Source: Stenotrophomonas beteli | GTDB lineage: Bacteria; Pseudomonadota; Gammaproteobacteria; Xanthomonadales; Xanthomonadaceae | DNA: 64,000 nucleotides | Assembly (NCBI RefSeq): GCF_001431665.1 | Contig: NZ_LLXV01000038.1 | Span: 25,899 to 89,898, forward strand | Direction: 5' to 3' | Part shown: in pieces, positions 24,309 through 33,378 of the stretch | Position numbering within the stretch: the first letter of the stretch is position 1 | Layout: each line of letters begins with the position of its first letter | Program-made: the position numbers and the translations under genes | The notes under the pieces: model-generated | Databases searched by the model: none | What the model saw: only the letters and a program-made list of their open reading frames with translations | Told to the model about the DNA's origin: nothing

Positions 24309-24312
24309 GAAC

Positions 24313-24335
24313 GGCAGGGCCACGCCGGCCCTGCC
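24313..24335. terminator. GC hairpin in the convergent gap
   Basis: GGCAGGGCC and GGCCCTGCC pair perfectly around a 5-nt loop right after the second permease stop. There is no U-run on either side, so its terminator activity is uncertain. Confidence 0.4.
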
Positions 24336-24368
24336 CTCCGCCGTCCTTGGGCGGGGTACCCGCCTCGC

Positions 24369-24743
24369 CTAGCGGCGATTGAACCAGATGAGCTGCTGCT
24401 GCCAGCCGGCACCGGCCATGCAGGCATTGAACTCGCTGCTGCGGTCGGACGCATTGACGTCCACGATATAGCTCTCCTCTTTCGGCATCGGCACCATGTT
24501 GTACTTGCCGTCGATCGTGCAGACTTCATCAAGCCTGCAGGGCACCTTGCGGTCTTCGTAGACGGTGCGCGTGGCCACTTCATTCCTCACCGGCCAGTGA
24601 TCGTCGGCCCGCGCCTTGCAACTCGAATGGGCGGGGCCGAATGACCGTGCACCCGGATCCATCTTGACCCATTCCATCGTGCAGCCACTGCAGGCCAGCA
24701 CGACACCGATCACCCCCATCACTCCCATCGCGCGCGCGATCAT
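24369..24743 (-). CDS. small hypothetical lipoprotein
   Basis: A 124-aa product from the ATG 24743. The N-terminus MIARAMGVMGVIGVVLACSG looks like a lipoprotein signal with the acceptor Cys at about residue 18 or 21. The mature part is small, polar and contains four further Cys (SSCKARADDHW, VPCRLDEVC, ACMAGAGW), probably disulfide-bonded in the periplasm. The last segment, NACMAGAGWQQQ, resembles the C-terminus of small Xanthomonadaceae outer-membrane lipoproteins of unknown role. No family function recognised. Confidence 0.65.
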   Translation of the reverse strand: MIARAMGVMGVIGVVLACSGCTMEWVKMDPGARSFGPAHSSCKARADDHWPVRNEVATRTVYEDRKVPCRLDEVCTIDGKYNMVPMPKEESYIVDVNASDRSSEFNACMAGAGWQQQLIWFNRR

Positions 24744-24995
24744 CGAAATACTCCTGTCCTTGGCGCTCGCCGGAATCTCTGCGGCCACTCGATGGTGTTT
24801 CGAAGCGTGAAGGCTGTCCACGACCGGAATCGCTTTCAGCGTGCTGGCGGCATCCCCCATTCAGCCAGCGCTGTGCCTGGCTCGATCCAAATCCTGCAAC
24901 CCCTGTGACAACGCACTGCCGCGCCTTGCACGCTCAGCGGGTCCGCCGCTGCTGGGCAGGTCCAGCGACGAGCCGAATCCAGTAAAATCGCCGGT

Positions 24996-25637
24996 ATGAA
25001 CGCCCCCACCTTCCCGTACGACACCGCGCGCCTGAGCGAACTGGCCCAGCTGCTGATCGACAACGTCCGCGAACTGGCCCACGCCGGCTGGACTCCGGCC
25101 ACCAGCAGCAACTTCTCCCACCGCCTGGACGACCGCCACGCGGCGATCACCGTCTCGGGCAAGGACAAGGGCCGCCTGATCGAGGACGACATCATGGTGG
25201 TGGACTTCGACGGCCAGGCCGTCGGCCGCCCGCTGCGCCCGTCCGCCGAAACCCTGCTGCACACCCAACTGTACCGCCGCTTCCCCGAAGTGGGCTGCGT
25301 GCTGCACACCCATTCGCCGGTGCAGACCATCGCCTCGCGCCTGTATGCGCCGCAGGGCCATATCCGCCTGGAAGGCTACGAGCTGCTGAAGGCCTTCGCC
25401 GGCAACAGCACCCACGAGATGGCCATCGATGTGCCGGTGTTCGCCAACACCCAGGACATGAACGTGCTTTCCAAGCAGGTCGATGATCTGCTCGACCGCC
25501 AGAACCTGTGGGGCTACCTGATCGACGGCCATGGCCTGTACGCCTGGGGCCGTGACATGGCCGAAGCACGCCGCCACCTGGAAGCGTTCGAGTTCCTGTT
25601 CCACTGCGAACTGGAACTGCGCAGGCTGCGCGGCTGA
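24996..25637 (+). CDS. mtnB: methylthioribulose-1-phosphate dehydratase
   Basis: A 213-aa class II aldolase-fold enzyme of methionine salvage that dehydrates 5-methylthioribulose-1-phosphate. The zinc-site motif is [11 protein letters not shown] near residues 102-112, with the C-terminal His in [10 protein letters not shown] near 175. [20 protein letters not shown] is the phosphate-loop region near the N-terminus. First gene of mtnB-mtnD-mtnC, 92 nt before mtnD. Confidence 0.93.
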   Translation: MNAPTFPYDTARLSELAQLLIDNVRELAHAGWTPATSSNFSHRLDDRHAAITVSGKDKGRLIEDDIMVVDFDGQAVGRPLRPSAETLLHTQLYRRFPEVGCVLHTHSPVQTIASRLYAPQGHIRLEGYELLKAFAGNSTHEMAIDVPVFANTQDMNVLSKQVDDLLDRQNLWGYLIDGHGLYAWGRDMAEARRHLEAFEFLFHCELELRRLRG

Positions 25638-25729
25638 ACCCGCGCGCATGCGCAGATGCCGATCCGGAATCTGCGCCTCGCCCCCACCCTGCTACCCTGT
25701 CTTCCCCCCGAGACGTTCAAGCTGCCGCC

Positions 25730-26287
25730 ATGAGCCGACTGCGCATCTACGACGACACCCGCCCCGAATCGCCGCTGCTGGACACCCAGGACGGCGCGGT
25801 CATCGCTGCCGAACTGCAGAAGATCGGCGTCACCTTCGAACGCTGGCAGGCCACCGCACCGGTCGCGCCCGGCGCCAGCCAGGAGGAAGTGTTCGCCGCC
25901 TACCGCGCCGACATCGATCGCCTGGTGGCCGAACGCGGCTTCAAGAGCGTGGACGTGGCCTCGATCGCCCCGGACAACCCGAACCGCGCCGAGCTGCGCA
26001 AGAAGTTCCTCGACGAACACTTCCACAAGGAAGACGAGGTGCGCTTCTTCGTTGCCGGCTCCGGCCTGTTCACCCTGCACGTGGAAGACAAGGTGTACGA
26101 GATCGAGTGCGTGAAGGACGACCTGATCGCCGTGCCCGATGGCACCACCCACTGGTTCGACATGGGCGATGAGCCCAGTTTCGTGGCGATCCGCTTCTTC
26201 ACCGAGCCGGATGGCTGGGTCGGCCACTTCACCGGCACCGACATCGCGCAGAAGTTCCCCCGTTACGTCCCTACCCAGGCATCCTGA
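25730..26287 (+). CDS. mtnD: acireductone dioxygenase
   Basis: A 185-aa cupin. The metal ligands lie in [13 protein letters not shown] (His-x-His and Glu, about residues 96-108) and in the C-terminal His of [10 protein letters not shown] (about 138-147). It oxidises acireductone to the 2-oxoacid precursor of methionine when Fe-bound, or makes CO, formate and methylthiopropionate when Ni-bound. It is followed after 3 nt by mtnC, whose product makes its substrate. Confidence 0.94.
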   Translation: MSRLRIYDDTRPESPLLDTQDGAVIAAELQKIGVTFERWQATAPVAPGASQEEVFAAYRADIDRLVAERGFKSVDVASIAPDNPNRAELRKKFLDEHFHKEDEVRFFVAGSGLFTLHVEDKVYEIECVKDDLIAVPDGTTHWFDMGDEPSFVAIRFFTEPDGWVGHFTGTDIAQKFPRYVPTQAS

Positions 26288-26290
26288 TCC

Positions 26291-26986
26291 ATGCAGCCCC
26301 GCGTCATCCTGACCGATATCGAAGGCACTACCAGCAGCATCTCGTTCGTCAAGAACGTGCTGTTTCCCTATGCGCGCCAGGCGCTGCCCGGCTTCGTCGC
26401 CGAACACGGCCAAGACCCGGACGTGCGCCGCTGGCTGGACGCGGTGGCCACCGAGATCGGTGGCGCCTGCCAGGACAGCCTGGTCGTGGAAACACTGCAG
26501 GGCTGGATCGACCAGGACCGCAAGCACACCGCGCTGAAAGCCCTGCAGGGCCGCATCTGGGACGCCGGCTACCGCCGCGGCGACTACACCGCGCACTTCT
26601 ACCCGGAAGTGGCGGCGGTGCTGAAAGGCTGGCACGCCTCGGGCCTGCCGTTGTACGTGTATTCGTCCGGCTCGGTGCCGGCGCAGAAGCTGTTCTTCGG
26701 CTTCAGCGATGCCGGTGACCTCAGCCCGCTGGTGTCGGGCTGGTTCGATACCGAAGTCGGTGGCAAGCGCGAGGCGGACAGCTATCGCCGTATCGTGCAG
26801 GACATCGGCGTGCCGGCCGGCGAGATCCTGTTCCTGTCCGATGTGGTGGAAGAACTGGACGCTGCCCGCGAAGCCGGCCTGCAGACCCGGCTGATCGACC
26901 GCCTGGACGATTACCCGCTGCCGCGCATCGGCCAGGCCGCCAACGGCCATGAGCGGGTCGAGAATTTCCAGCAGATCCAGCTGTAA
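26291..26986 (+). CDS. mtnC: enolase-phosphatase E1
   Basis: A 231-aa HAD-superfamily enzyme converting 2,3-diketo-5-methylthiopentyl-1-phosphate to acireductone (enolisation then dephosphorylation). HAD motif I is [14 protein letters not shown], with Asp9 as nucleophile and the E-G-T variant specific to this family. Motif II is [15 protein letters not shown] (about 119-133) and the acidic motif is [19 protein letters not shown]. Last gene of the salvage operon. Confidence 0.94.
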   Translation: MQPRVILTDIEGTTSSISFVKNVLFPYARQALPGFVAEHGQDPDVRRWLDAVATEIGGACQDSLVVETLQGWIDQDRKHTALKALQGRIWDAGYRRGDYTAHFYPEVAAVLKGWHASGLPLYVYSSGSVPAQKLFFGFSDAGDLSPLVSGWFDTEVGGKREADSYRRIVQDIGVPAGEILFLSDVVEELDAAREAGLQTRLIDRLDDYPLPRIGQAANGHERVENFQQIQL

Positions 26987-26994
26987 GCAAAATG

Positions 26995-27052
26995 GTAGAG
27001 GCCAACCTCGGTTGGCATGCTCCTGGTGTGCCAACCAAGGTTGGCACCCACC
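26995..27052. repeat. SMAG-type palindrome pair
   Basis: GTAGAGGCCAACCTCGGTTG at 26995 and the inverted unit GTGCCAACC...GGTTGGCACCCACC at 27028-27052. It lies in the 81-nt gap between the convergent mtnC and beta-mannosidase genes and could fold into one long stem-loop. Confidence 0.75.
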
Positions 27053-27067
27053 AAAGCGGGATACCCC

Positions 27068-29686
27068 TCAACGATCGTTGAGGGTCTTCACCTTCAGCGC
27101 TTCGCGCAACGTTGCCAGGTCGACCGGGCCGCGCACCGCGATGTCGCGGGTCTCGCCCGGCATCAGGTCCAGCAGGTTGTCTTCGACCTGCACATCCAGC
27201 GCGCCGAAATCGATCCACGTCGCGCGCACGTACGCCGCGCTTTCCAGCCGCAGCCGGTAGTGGTCACCATCGAGGGCCAACGTGGCCTTGAGCTTCTGCC
27301 GCGGCAGCACCTGGTCCTTGGCCTCGACGAAACCGACCACCTGGCGCGCACTGACCTTGCCATCCTGCAGCAGCTCGAACACGGCCACGGTGCGCTTCGG
27401 ATCGGCGCCGACCAGCAGTTCGGCATCGCGGAAATCACCAATGGTGGTGACACCCGCCGCCGTCAACGTCACCGCGTCCTCGCGACGACGCAGCACCTTG
27501 CCGCCGACGTCCATCACCCGCAGCCGCCAGCGTGCATCCAGTGCAGCACCGTCATTGAGCAGGCGCACCCGCGTACTGCCTTCGTCACGCAATGCCGCCA
27601 GCGTGACCGGCGCGAAGAAGCGCCGCGCGGCAAAGTGCAGCGCCTTCCAGCGACCGAAGTAGTCGACGCTGGACCATGAGGCGCCTGGCCAGACATCGTT
27701 GAGCTGCCAGTACAGCGAGCCCATCGTGTAGGGCCGGGAGGCGCGATGATGCAGCGCCGCCAGTGCGATGCCATCGGCCTGCATTACCTGGCTGAGGTAG
27801 ACGAAGTCCTCGAAGTCCTTCGGCGTTCCGTAACCCAGTTCGATGTAATGCAGCAGGCGGCTGTTGCCCTCGCCGGCCATGAACTTCTGGTGCGCGCGGA
27901 TCACCGGGCTGTCGATGCGCTGCTCGGCACGGGTGGCAATCTGGTCCACCGTCGCCACCGATGGCCACGCCTGCAACCCGTACTCGGACATGAAACGCGG
28001 GGTCTCGTGCAGATAGGCCTGCACCGGCAACGCCGGATTGCCCCACACCTGCCAGTAGTGCTTGTCGCCACGGGTCGAGTCGTTGGCCTTCTCGTCCAGA
28101 TCGTTGCCGGGCGAGCTGGACCAGTACGGTACGCCCAGCCCTTCCTCGCCGACCACTTGGCGCAGGTCGTTGCCGAACAGATCGACGTAACCCTGCCAGA
28201 CCTTGGCCGCGAACGCCGGATCGGCCGCCTTCAGGTCGCGACCGTGCCCCCAGTCCTTCCAGGCGGTCTCTTCTTCGTTGTTGCCACACCACAGCACGAT
28301 GCTGGGGTGATGGCGCAGCCGGCGTACGTTGTCGCGCGCCTCGGCGACAACGCTGGCGCGGAACGCCGGATCGTAGCCGGGCTGCATGCCGCCGCCGAAC
28401 ATGAAGTCCTGCCAGACCAGCAATCCGAGTTCATCGGCGATATCAAAGAAGGCATCTTCTTCGTAGTAGCCACCGCCCCAGTTGCGCAGCATGTTCATGT
28501 TGGCGTCGCGCGCGGCGGTCAGCACCTGGCGCAGCCGCGCGGCGTCCACGCGTGCGGGGAAGGCATCGAACGGGATCACGTTGGCGCCCTTGGCAAAGAT
28601 CGGCACGCCGTTGATGACGAAGGCGAAACCCTGCCCGCCCTTGGCGTCTTCCTCGCGGCGCAGTTCGACCGTGCGCAGGCCGATGCGCTGTTCGCGCACC
28701 AGCCCTGCATCGGCGCCATCGCCGAGCCGCGCCTGCACGGTGTAGCGGTCCTGCGCGCCATGGCCGACCGGCCACCAGCGCTGCGGCTTGGCCAGTTCGA
28801 CCGGCACTTCGACAGCGTTCTGGCCGGGCTTCAGCAGCACCGTGCGCTGCACCTGGGCCACGCTGCGGCCCTGCGGATCGCGCACGTCCACGGCGACCAC
28901 CGCCGAGCCGGCCGCCGCGCCCTGCTCCACCTGCAGCAGCACCGCCAGCTTCGCCTCCTGCGCGCTCAGTGCATCGATGCGCACGGCAAGATCGGTCAGG
29001 CGGTGAGCATCCCAGGCCTGCAGGTCGACCCCGCGCCAGACGCCGGCGGTGACATAGCGCGGCCCCCAGTCCCAGCCGAAGTGGTAGGCCGGCTTGCGCG
29101 CGAAGTTGCCGACCATCGCGTCTTTCGGCTCATCCCCATAGGGCGAAGGATAGTTGCCGGCGATCTTGTGCGGCATCGCCTGCACGCCCGGCAGCAGCGT
29201 GCGGATCGGTGAGCGGAACACGATCCGCAGTTCATTGCCGTTCGCCCGCAGGCGCCCGTCCACGCGGGCACGCCATGTCCGGTGTGCATTATCCGCGCGC
29301 AGCAGCGGCTTGCCGTTGAGCATGACTTCGGCATAGGTATCCAGCCCATCGAAGCGCAGTTCGGCATTGGGTTTTGCCAGGGTCGCAGCATCCACGTCGA
29401 AGCGCGCGCGGTACTCCCAGGCAGCCAGGCCGATCCACTGCAGTTCGGCCTCGGGCGCACCGACATACGGATCACGGATCAATTCGTGAGCCAGCAGGTC
29501 GGTGTGCACGCTGCCCGGTACCGTCGCCGCACGCCATTGCTGCAGGCCCGGGTGGGCTGCGCCCTGCGCGTCGCCGGGCAGCATGCGGAACTCCCACTTC
29601 GCCTGCAGAGGCGCTGCCGCTACCGGGAAGGCGGAAGCTGCCATCAGCAGCAGGAGCAGACGGACAACGAGGGAAATGCGATGCAC
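27068..29686 (-). CDS. exported GH2 beta-mannosidase
   Basis: An 872-aa exoglycosidase. GTG at 29686 is chosen: AGGAGC lies 7 nt upstream, and the next residues form a signal peptide (LVVRLLLLLMAASAFPVAAA). A GH2 sugar-binding domain, an immunoglobulin-like domain and a TIM barrel follow. The acid/base Glu is in WCGNNEEE (about 464-471) and the nucleophile Glu in FMSEYGLQAWPS (about 567). It removes the beta-1,4-mannose of Man-beta-GlcNAc or mannooligosaccharides. The end of the operon-like minus-strand series from GH92, so it may finish what the alpha-mannosidase begins. Confidence 0.88.
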   Translation of the reverse strand: MHRISLVVRLLLLLMAASAFPVAAAPLQAKWEFRMLPGDAQGAAHPGLQQWRAATVPGSVHTDLLAHELIRDPYVGAPEAELQWIGLAAWEYRARFDVDAATLAKPNAELRFDGLDTYAEVMLNGKPLLRADNAHRTWRARVDGRLRANGNELRIVFRSPIRTLLPGVQAMPHKIAGNYPSPYGDEPKDAMVGNFARKPAYHFGWDWGPRYVTAGVWRGVDLQAWDAHRLTDLAVRIDALSAQEAKLAVLLQVEQGAAAGSAVVAVDVRDPQGRSVAQVQRTVLLKPGQNAVEVPVELAKPQRWWPVGHGAQDRYTVQARLGDGADAGLVREQRIGLRTVELRREEDAKGGQGFAFVINGVPIFAKGANVIPFDAFPARVDAARLRQVLTAARDANMNMLRNWGGGYYEEDAFFDIADELGLLVWQDFMFGGGMQPGYDPAFRASVVAEARDNVRRLRHHPSIVLWCGNNEEETAWKDWGHGRDLKAADPAFAAKVWQGYVDLFGNDLRQVVGEEGLGVPYWSSSPGNDLDEKANDSTRGDKHYWQVWGNPALPVQAYLHETPRFMSEYGLQAWPSVATVDQIATRAEQRIDSPVIRAHQKFMAGEGNSRLLHYIELGYGTPKDFEDFVYLSQVMQADGIALAALHHRASRPYTMGSLYWQLNDVWPGASWSSVDYFGRWKALHFAARRFFAPVTLAALRDEGSTRVRLLNDGAALDARWRLRVMDVGGKVLRRREDAVTLTAAGVTTIGDFRDAELLVGADPKRTVAVFELLQDGKVSARQVVGFVEAKDQVLPRQKLKATLALDGDHYRLRLESAAYVRATWIDFGALDVQVEDNLLDLMPGETRDIAVRGPVDLATLREALKVKTLNDR

Positions 29687-29705
29687 GTGATGCTCCTGTT
29701 CTTCC

Positions 29706-29760
29706 GCCGGGCGCGGCCCGGCGCTACCGATTCCGGATGGCCAGGCAGGGCCTGGCACTG
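29706..29760 (-). repeat. SMAG-type palindrome pair inside the operon
   Basis: Minus-strand GTAGCGCCGGGCCGCGCCCG (from 29727) and the neighbouring GCCAGGCCCTGCCTGGC palindrome lie between the isomerase and beta-mannosidase genes. Repeats inside an operon often mark differential mRNA stability. Confidence 0.65.
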
Positions 29761-29777
29761 CTGCATTCGAATGATCT

Positions 29778-31004
29778 TCAGCGCACGACGTTCAGCACTT
29801 CGTAGCACGCGCCCATGGTGTGGTAATCCACCTTGCCGGCCGGGCTCTTCTCATCGCTGTACTTGCGGTTGTCGGCATCGAGGATGCGGAACCAGGCGCC
29901 GTACTGGTGGTCGACGAAGTGCTCCCACGCGTACGCCCAGATGCGCTCGTACCACTGCCAGTAACGGTCTTCGCCGGTGCGCTTGGCCATCAGCGCGGCG
30001 GTGGCCAGCGTCTCCGCCTGCACCCAGAAATACTTGTCGTCGTCGCAGACGAAGCTGTCGCCACCGATCGGTACGCCCTCCATGCCCGGCTGCCGGCGCG
30101 ACTCTGGCGCGAAACCGTAGTACAGGCCGCCCCGGGCGTCGTCCCAGCTGCGCGCCACGGCCACGTCGAACAGGTGCTGGGCGGTCGGCACCAGCCAATC
30201 AGCCTGCACGTGGCGGTCCAGGATCAGCAGCAGCTTGGCCCACTCGGTCTGATGGCCGGGCTGGAAGCCCCACGGGCGGAACAGGTGCTTGGGGTCGTCC
30301 AGGTTGTAATCCCAGTCGATCTCCCAGTTCACGTCATAGTGTTCCCAGACCAGGCCACCGGCCTTGGCCGCCTGGCGGCGGGTCATGTTGTCGGCCAGCT
30401 GCAGCGCCCGTTCCACGTAACGCTGCTCGCCACTGGCCTCGAACGCCGCCAGCATCGCCTCGCACATGTGCATGTTGGCGTTCTGGCCGCGATAGCCGGT
30501 GAAATTCCACTGGCCATCGGCCTCGTCCTTGTACAGGCCGTGCTGTGGCTCCCAGAAGCGCGCTTCCAGCAGCTGCCAGGTCTCGTCCATCCACTCGCGG
30601 GCCTGCTCGACACCGGCCTTCAGCGCGCAACTGTAGGCCAGCAGCACGAACGCCACGCCGTAGCAGTGGTTCATGTCGTCCTCGACCTTGCCGTCGCGCA
30701 GGGTCCAGGCATAACCGCCAGTGGCCGGATTGCGATGCACCTCGCGCAGGTAGCGCACGCCGTGCTCGACCGCCTCGCGGTATTCGGCGTTGCCGAACTC
30801 GCGGTAGGCCATCGCGTAGTTGAAGACGAAACGCGTGCTGCTCACCAGGTGGCGGTGGCTGGCATCGTAGATGCTGCCGTCGTCACGGAAGTAGTGGAAG
30901 AAGCCACCGTTGGGATCGATGCAGCGCGGATGGTAGAACGCCATCGTGTCAGCGATGTGCGCACGCAGGAACGCGGGCGAACGGAAATCGGGCGAGGTGC
31001 TCAT
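29778..31004 (-). CDS. AGE-family sugar epimerase/isomerase (probable mannose isomerase)
   Basis: A 408-aa (alpha/alpha)6-barrel protein of the N-acylglucosamine 2-epimerase superfamily. Conserved pieces: SSTRFVFNYAMAYREFG, HCYGVAFVLLAY (a His used in catalysis in this superfamily), QNANMHMCEAMLAAFEAS and GFQPGHQTEWAKLLL. The neighbouring mannosidases and fructokinase argue for D-mannose to D-fructose isomerisation, as in bacterial mannose isomerases of this fold. GlcNAc 2-epimerase is the alternative. It overlaps the PfkB start by 4 nt (ATGA). Confidence 0.82.
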   Translation of the reverse strand: MSTSPDFRSPAFLRAHIADTMAFYHPRCIDPNGGFFHYFRDDGSIYDASHRHLVSSTRFVFNYAMAYREFGNAEYREAVEHGVRYLREVHRNPATGGYAWTLRDGKVEDDMNHCYGVAFVLLAYSCALKAGVEQAREWMDETWQLLEARFWEPQHGLYKDEADGQWNFTGYRGQNANMHMCEAMLAAFEASGEQRYVERALQLADNMTRRQAAKAGGLVWEHYDVNWEIDWDYNLDDPKHLFRPWGFQPGHQTEWAKLLLILDRHVQADWLVPTAQHLFDVAVARSWDDARGGLYYGFAPESRRQPGMEGVPIGGDSFVCDDDKYFWVQAETLATAALMAKRTGEDRYWQWYERIWAYAWEHFVDHQYGAWFRILDADNRKYSDEKSPAGKVDYHTMGACYEVLNVVR

Positions 31005-31996
31005 GCGGTAATGTCCTGGGCCTGCAGCAGCTGCTGCACTTCATCAAGCGAGGGCATCGCGGCAAACGCGCCCTTGCGGGTAACAGCCAGCGCACCCACG
31101 GCGGCGCCGAAGCGCAACGTCGCGGTGATCGCCTCCGGGTCCTGGCAGAACGCGGCGAAACCAGCGCCCGCCCCACCGCGCTCGAGCAGGCCGACCAGCA
31201 CGCCACCGACGAAGGCATCACCGGCCGCGGTGGTATCGACGGTAGCCACGCGGAAACTTGTGACCGTGCCGTGGTTGTCGCGGGTGTACCAATGCAGCGT
31301 GGCCGCACCGTCGGTGACGATGACCCAGCGTGCCTGCGCGGCCAGCAGGCGCCGCAGCACCGTCGCCTCGCCATCGGCACCGAGCGGCGCGGCCAGGTAG
31401 TCCAGCTCCTCGCGCGACAGCTTGACAAGATCGGCGCGTTCCAGCGCCTGCCACAGGCGTGGCGTCGGGTCCTCGTTCGCCGGCCACAGCGCGGGACGCA
31501 GGTTGAGGTCCAGGCTGACCACCGCGCCGGCCGCACGTGCACGGTCCATGCCGGCGAAGGTCGCCTCGGCGATGGCCGGCTCGGTCAGGCTGTTGGAGCA
31601 GACGTGGAAGCACTGCGCGCTGTCGAGGCACGCGGCCTGGAAATCGCTGTCACGGAACAGCAGGTCGGCCGCCGGCGGGCGGTAGAAGCTGAAGCTGCGC
31701 TCGCCACTGGCGTCGAGGGCGACGAAGGCCAGCGCAGTCTTCGCCGCATCGGTACGCACGATGTAATCCGTGCCCACGCCGTGCTCGGCCAGGCTGTCGG
31801 CCAGGAAGTCACCGAACATGTCACGGCCGAGCATGCCGACGAACTGGGTCTTCGCACCCAGCCGCGCGGCGGCCACCGCGACATTGGCCGGTGCACCGCC
31901 GGCGTATTGCAGGAACGCGCGCGGGGTGCCGGCCGAAGCCGGCGGCTGCGCTAGTAGATCGATCAAAATTTCGCCGAAGCAGACAATGGAACCCAT
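31001..31996 (-). CDS. PfkB-family kinase (probable fructokinase)
   Basis: A 331-aa ribokinase-fold sugar kinase. The N-terminal substrate part is MGSIVCFGEILIDLL with QYAGGAPANVAVAAARLG, and the C-terminal PfkB signature is VDTTAAGDAFVGG (about 253-265) with the catalytic Asp. With the upstream-encoded isomerase it would turn mannose into fructose-6-phosphate. The ATG at 31996 is taken because homology starts there; upstream reading is antisense-like sequence. It follows the MFS gene with a 7-nt gap. Confidence 0.85.
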   Translation of the reverse strand: MGSIVCFGEILIDLLAQPPASAGTPRAFLQYAGGAPANVAVAAARLGAKTQFVGMLGRDMFGDFLADSLAEHGVGTDYIVRTDAAKTALAFVALDASGERSFSFYRPPAADLLFRDSDFQAACLDSAQCFHVCSNSLTEPAIAEATFAGMDRARAAGAVVSLDLNLRPALWPANEDPTPRLWQALERADLVKLSREELDYLAAPLGADGEATVLRRLLAAQARWVIVTDGAATLHWYTRDNHGTVTSFRVATVDTTAAGDAFVGGVLVGLLERGGAGAGFAAFCQDPEAITATLRFGAAVGALAVTRKGAFAAMPSLDEVQQLLQAQDITA

Positions 31997-32003
31997 TCCG
32001 GAC

Positions 32004-33317
32004 TCAGCCTCCCTGCGTTGCGGAAGCCGGCGTACGCGCGCCGACCAGTCCGTAGAAGATGATGTAGCCGTAGCACAGCAACGGCAGGATGAAGCTGGCC
32101 TGCACACCGATGTGATCGGCGAGGACGCCCTGCAGGTACGGCACCACGGCACCGCCGACGATGGCCATGATCAGCAGGCTGGAGCCCTTGTTGGTCAGCG
32201 GGCCCAGGCGCTCGATGCTCAGCGCGAAAATAGTGGGGAACATGATCGAATTGAACAGGCCGATCGCCACCACCGAGTACAGCGCGATGCTGCCGGAGGT
32301 CAGCATGGTGGTGACCAGCAGCGCCACGTTGACCAGCGCGAAGATCGCCAGCAGGCGGCTCGGCGAGAAGCGCGCCAGCAGCGCGGAGCCCGCGAAGCGG
32401 CCGATCATCGCCATCGTCCAGTAGGCCGACACGTAGTGCGTGGCCTCCTGTTCGCTGAAACCACCGATGTTGGGCATCGACAGGTAGTTGACCAGGAAGC
32501 TGCCGATCGATACTTCGGCGCCGACGTAGAAGAAGATGCCCAGCACGCCCAGCAGCAGATGGCGCTTGCGCAGCGCATCCAGGTAACTGTGGTGGTGGCC
32601 CTGGTCGGCCTGCTCGGTGGCGTCGCTCAGCGCCGGCAGGCGGAACAGGAACACGAACAGCGCCAGCAGCACCAGCGCAACGGCCAGGCCCACGTACGGT
32701 CCCTGCACGGCGTGCGCCTCGGCGGCTCGGTAGGCCAGCTGTTCGGCGGCCGGCAGCGCGTTCAGTTCATCGGCGCTCTTGACCGTGTTGGACAGGATCA
32801 GCATGCCGCCGAAGATCGGGGCGATGGCCGTGCCCAGCGAGTTCAGTGCCTGCGCCAGGGTCAGGCGACTGGAGCTGGTCTGCTCCGGGCCCAGCAGTGC
32901 GACATAGGGGTTGGCGGCAACCTGCAGTACGGTGATGCCGGTGGCCAGCACGAACAGTGCGCCGAGGAAGGCACCGTAGACACGCAGTTCGGCCGCCGGC
33001 CAGAAGCCCAGCGCGCCGATGCCGGCGATCACCAGGCCGGCCACGATGCCCTTCTTGTAGCCCAGCGCGGCAACCAGCCGGCCTGCGGGCAACGACATCA
33101 GGAAATAGGTGCCGAAGAAGGTGAACTGCACCAGCATCGCCTTGGCGTAGTTCAGCTCGAACACCGCCTTCAGGTGCGGGATCAGGATGTCATTGAGGCA
33201 GGTCAGGAAGCCCCACATGAAGAAGATCGTGGTGACCACGGCCAGCGCCTTGCCGTTGGTGACGGCAGGTGCGTTGCCCGAAGAACCCGATGGACGGGGC
33301 GTTGCGGAGATCGGCAT
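32004..33317 (-). CDS. MFS sugar:H+ symporter (FHS/FucP-like)
   Basis: A 437-aa, 12-helix inner-membrane transporter of the fucose-galactose-glucose:H+ symporter family: FFMWGFLTCLNDILIPHLK in helix 1 (Asn-Asp conserved in FucP), SLPAGRLVAALGYKKGIVAG in the helix 2-3 loop, and QVAANPYVALLGP in helix 4. From its place among mannosidase and mannose-handling genes, mannose or a related hexose is the likely substrate. Start at 33317; the LacI gene ends 61 nt upstream. Confidence 0.85.
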   Translation of the reverse strand: MPISATPRPSGSSGNAPAVTNGKALAVVTTIFFMWGFLTCLNDILIPHLKAVFELNYAKAMLVQFTFFGTYFLMSLPAGRLVAALGYKKGIVAGLVIAGIGALGFWPAAELRVYGAFLGALFVLATGITVLQVAANPYVALLGPEQTSSSRLTLAQALNSLGTAIAPIFGGMLILSNTVKSADELNALPAAEQLAYRAAEAHAVQGPYVGLAVALVLLALFVFLFRLPALSDATEQADQGHHHSYLDALRKRHLLLGVLGIFFYVGAEVSIGSFLVNYLSMPNIGGFSEQEATHYVSAYWTMAMIGRFAGSALLARFSPSRLLAIFALVNVALLVTTMLTSGSIALYSVVAIGLFNSIMFPTIFALSIERLGPLTNKGSSLLIMAIVGGAVVPYLQGVLADHIGVQASFILPLLCYGYIIFYGLVGARTPASATQGG

Positions 33318-33378
33318 GCGGTACGCGCCTCGATGCGCGGAAGGTCGTTGTGGCGTGGAAGGGAATCTGTGGAAAGTG

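Noticed and set aside
24871..24895. CTCGATCCAA upstream of mtnB as a further operator copy
   Set aside because: Only a half-site without the palindromic partner; methionine salvage has no evident link to the sugar regulon.
31951..31966. TAGATCGATCAAAA inside the PfkB gene, similar to the LacI operators
   Set aside because: It lies in conserved coding sequence (EILIDLLAQ), lacks the outer symmetric bases, and is not upstream of a start.
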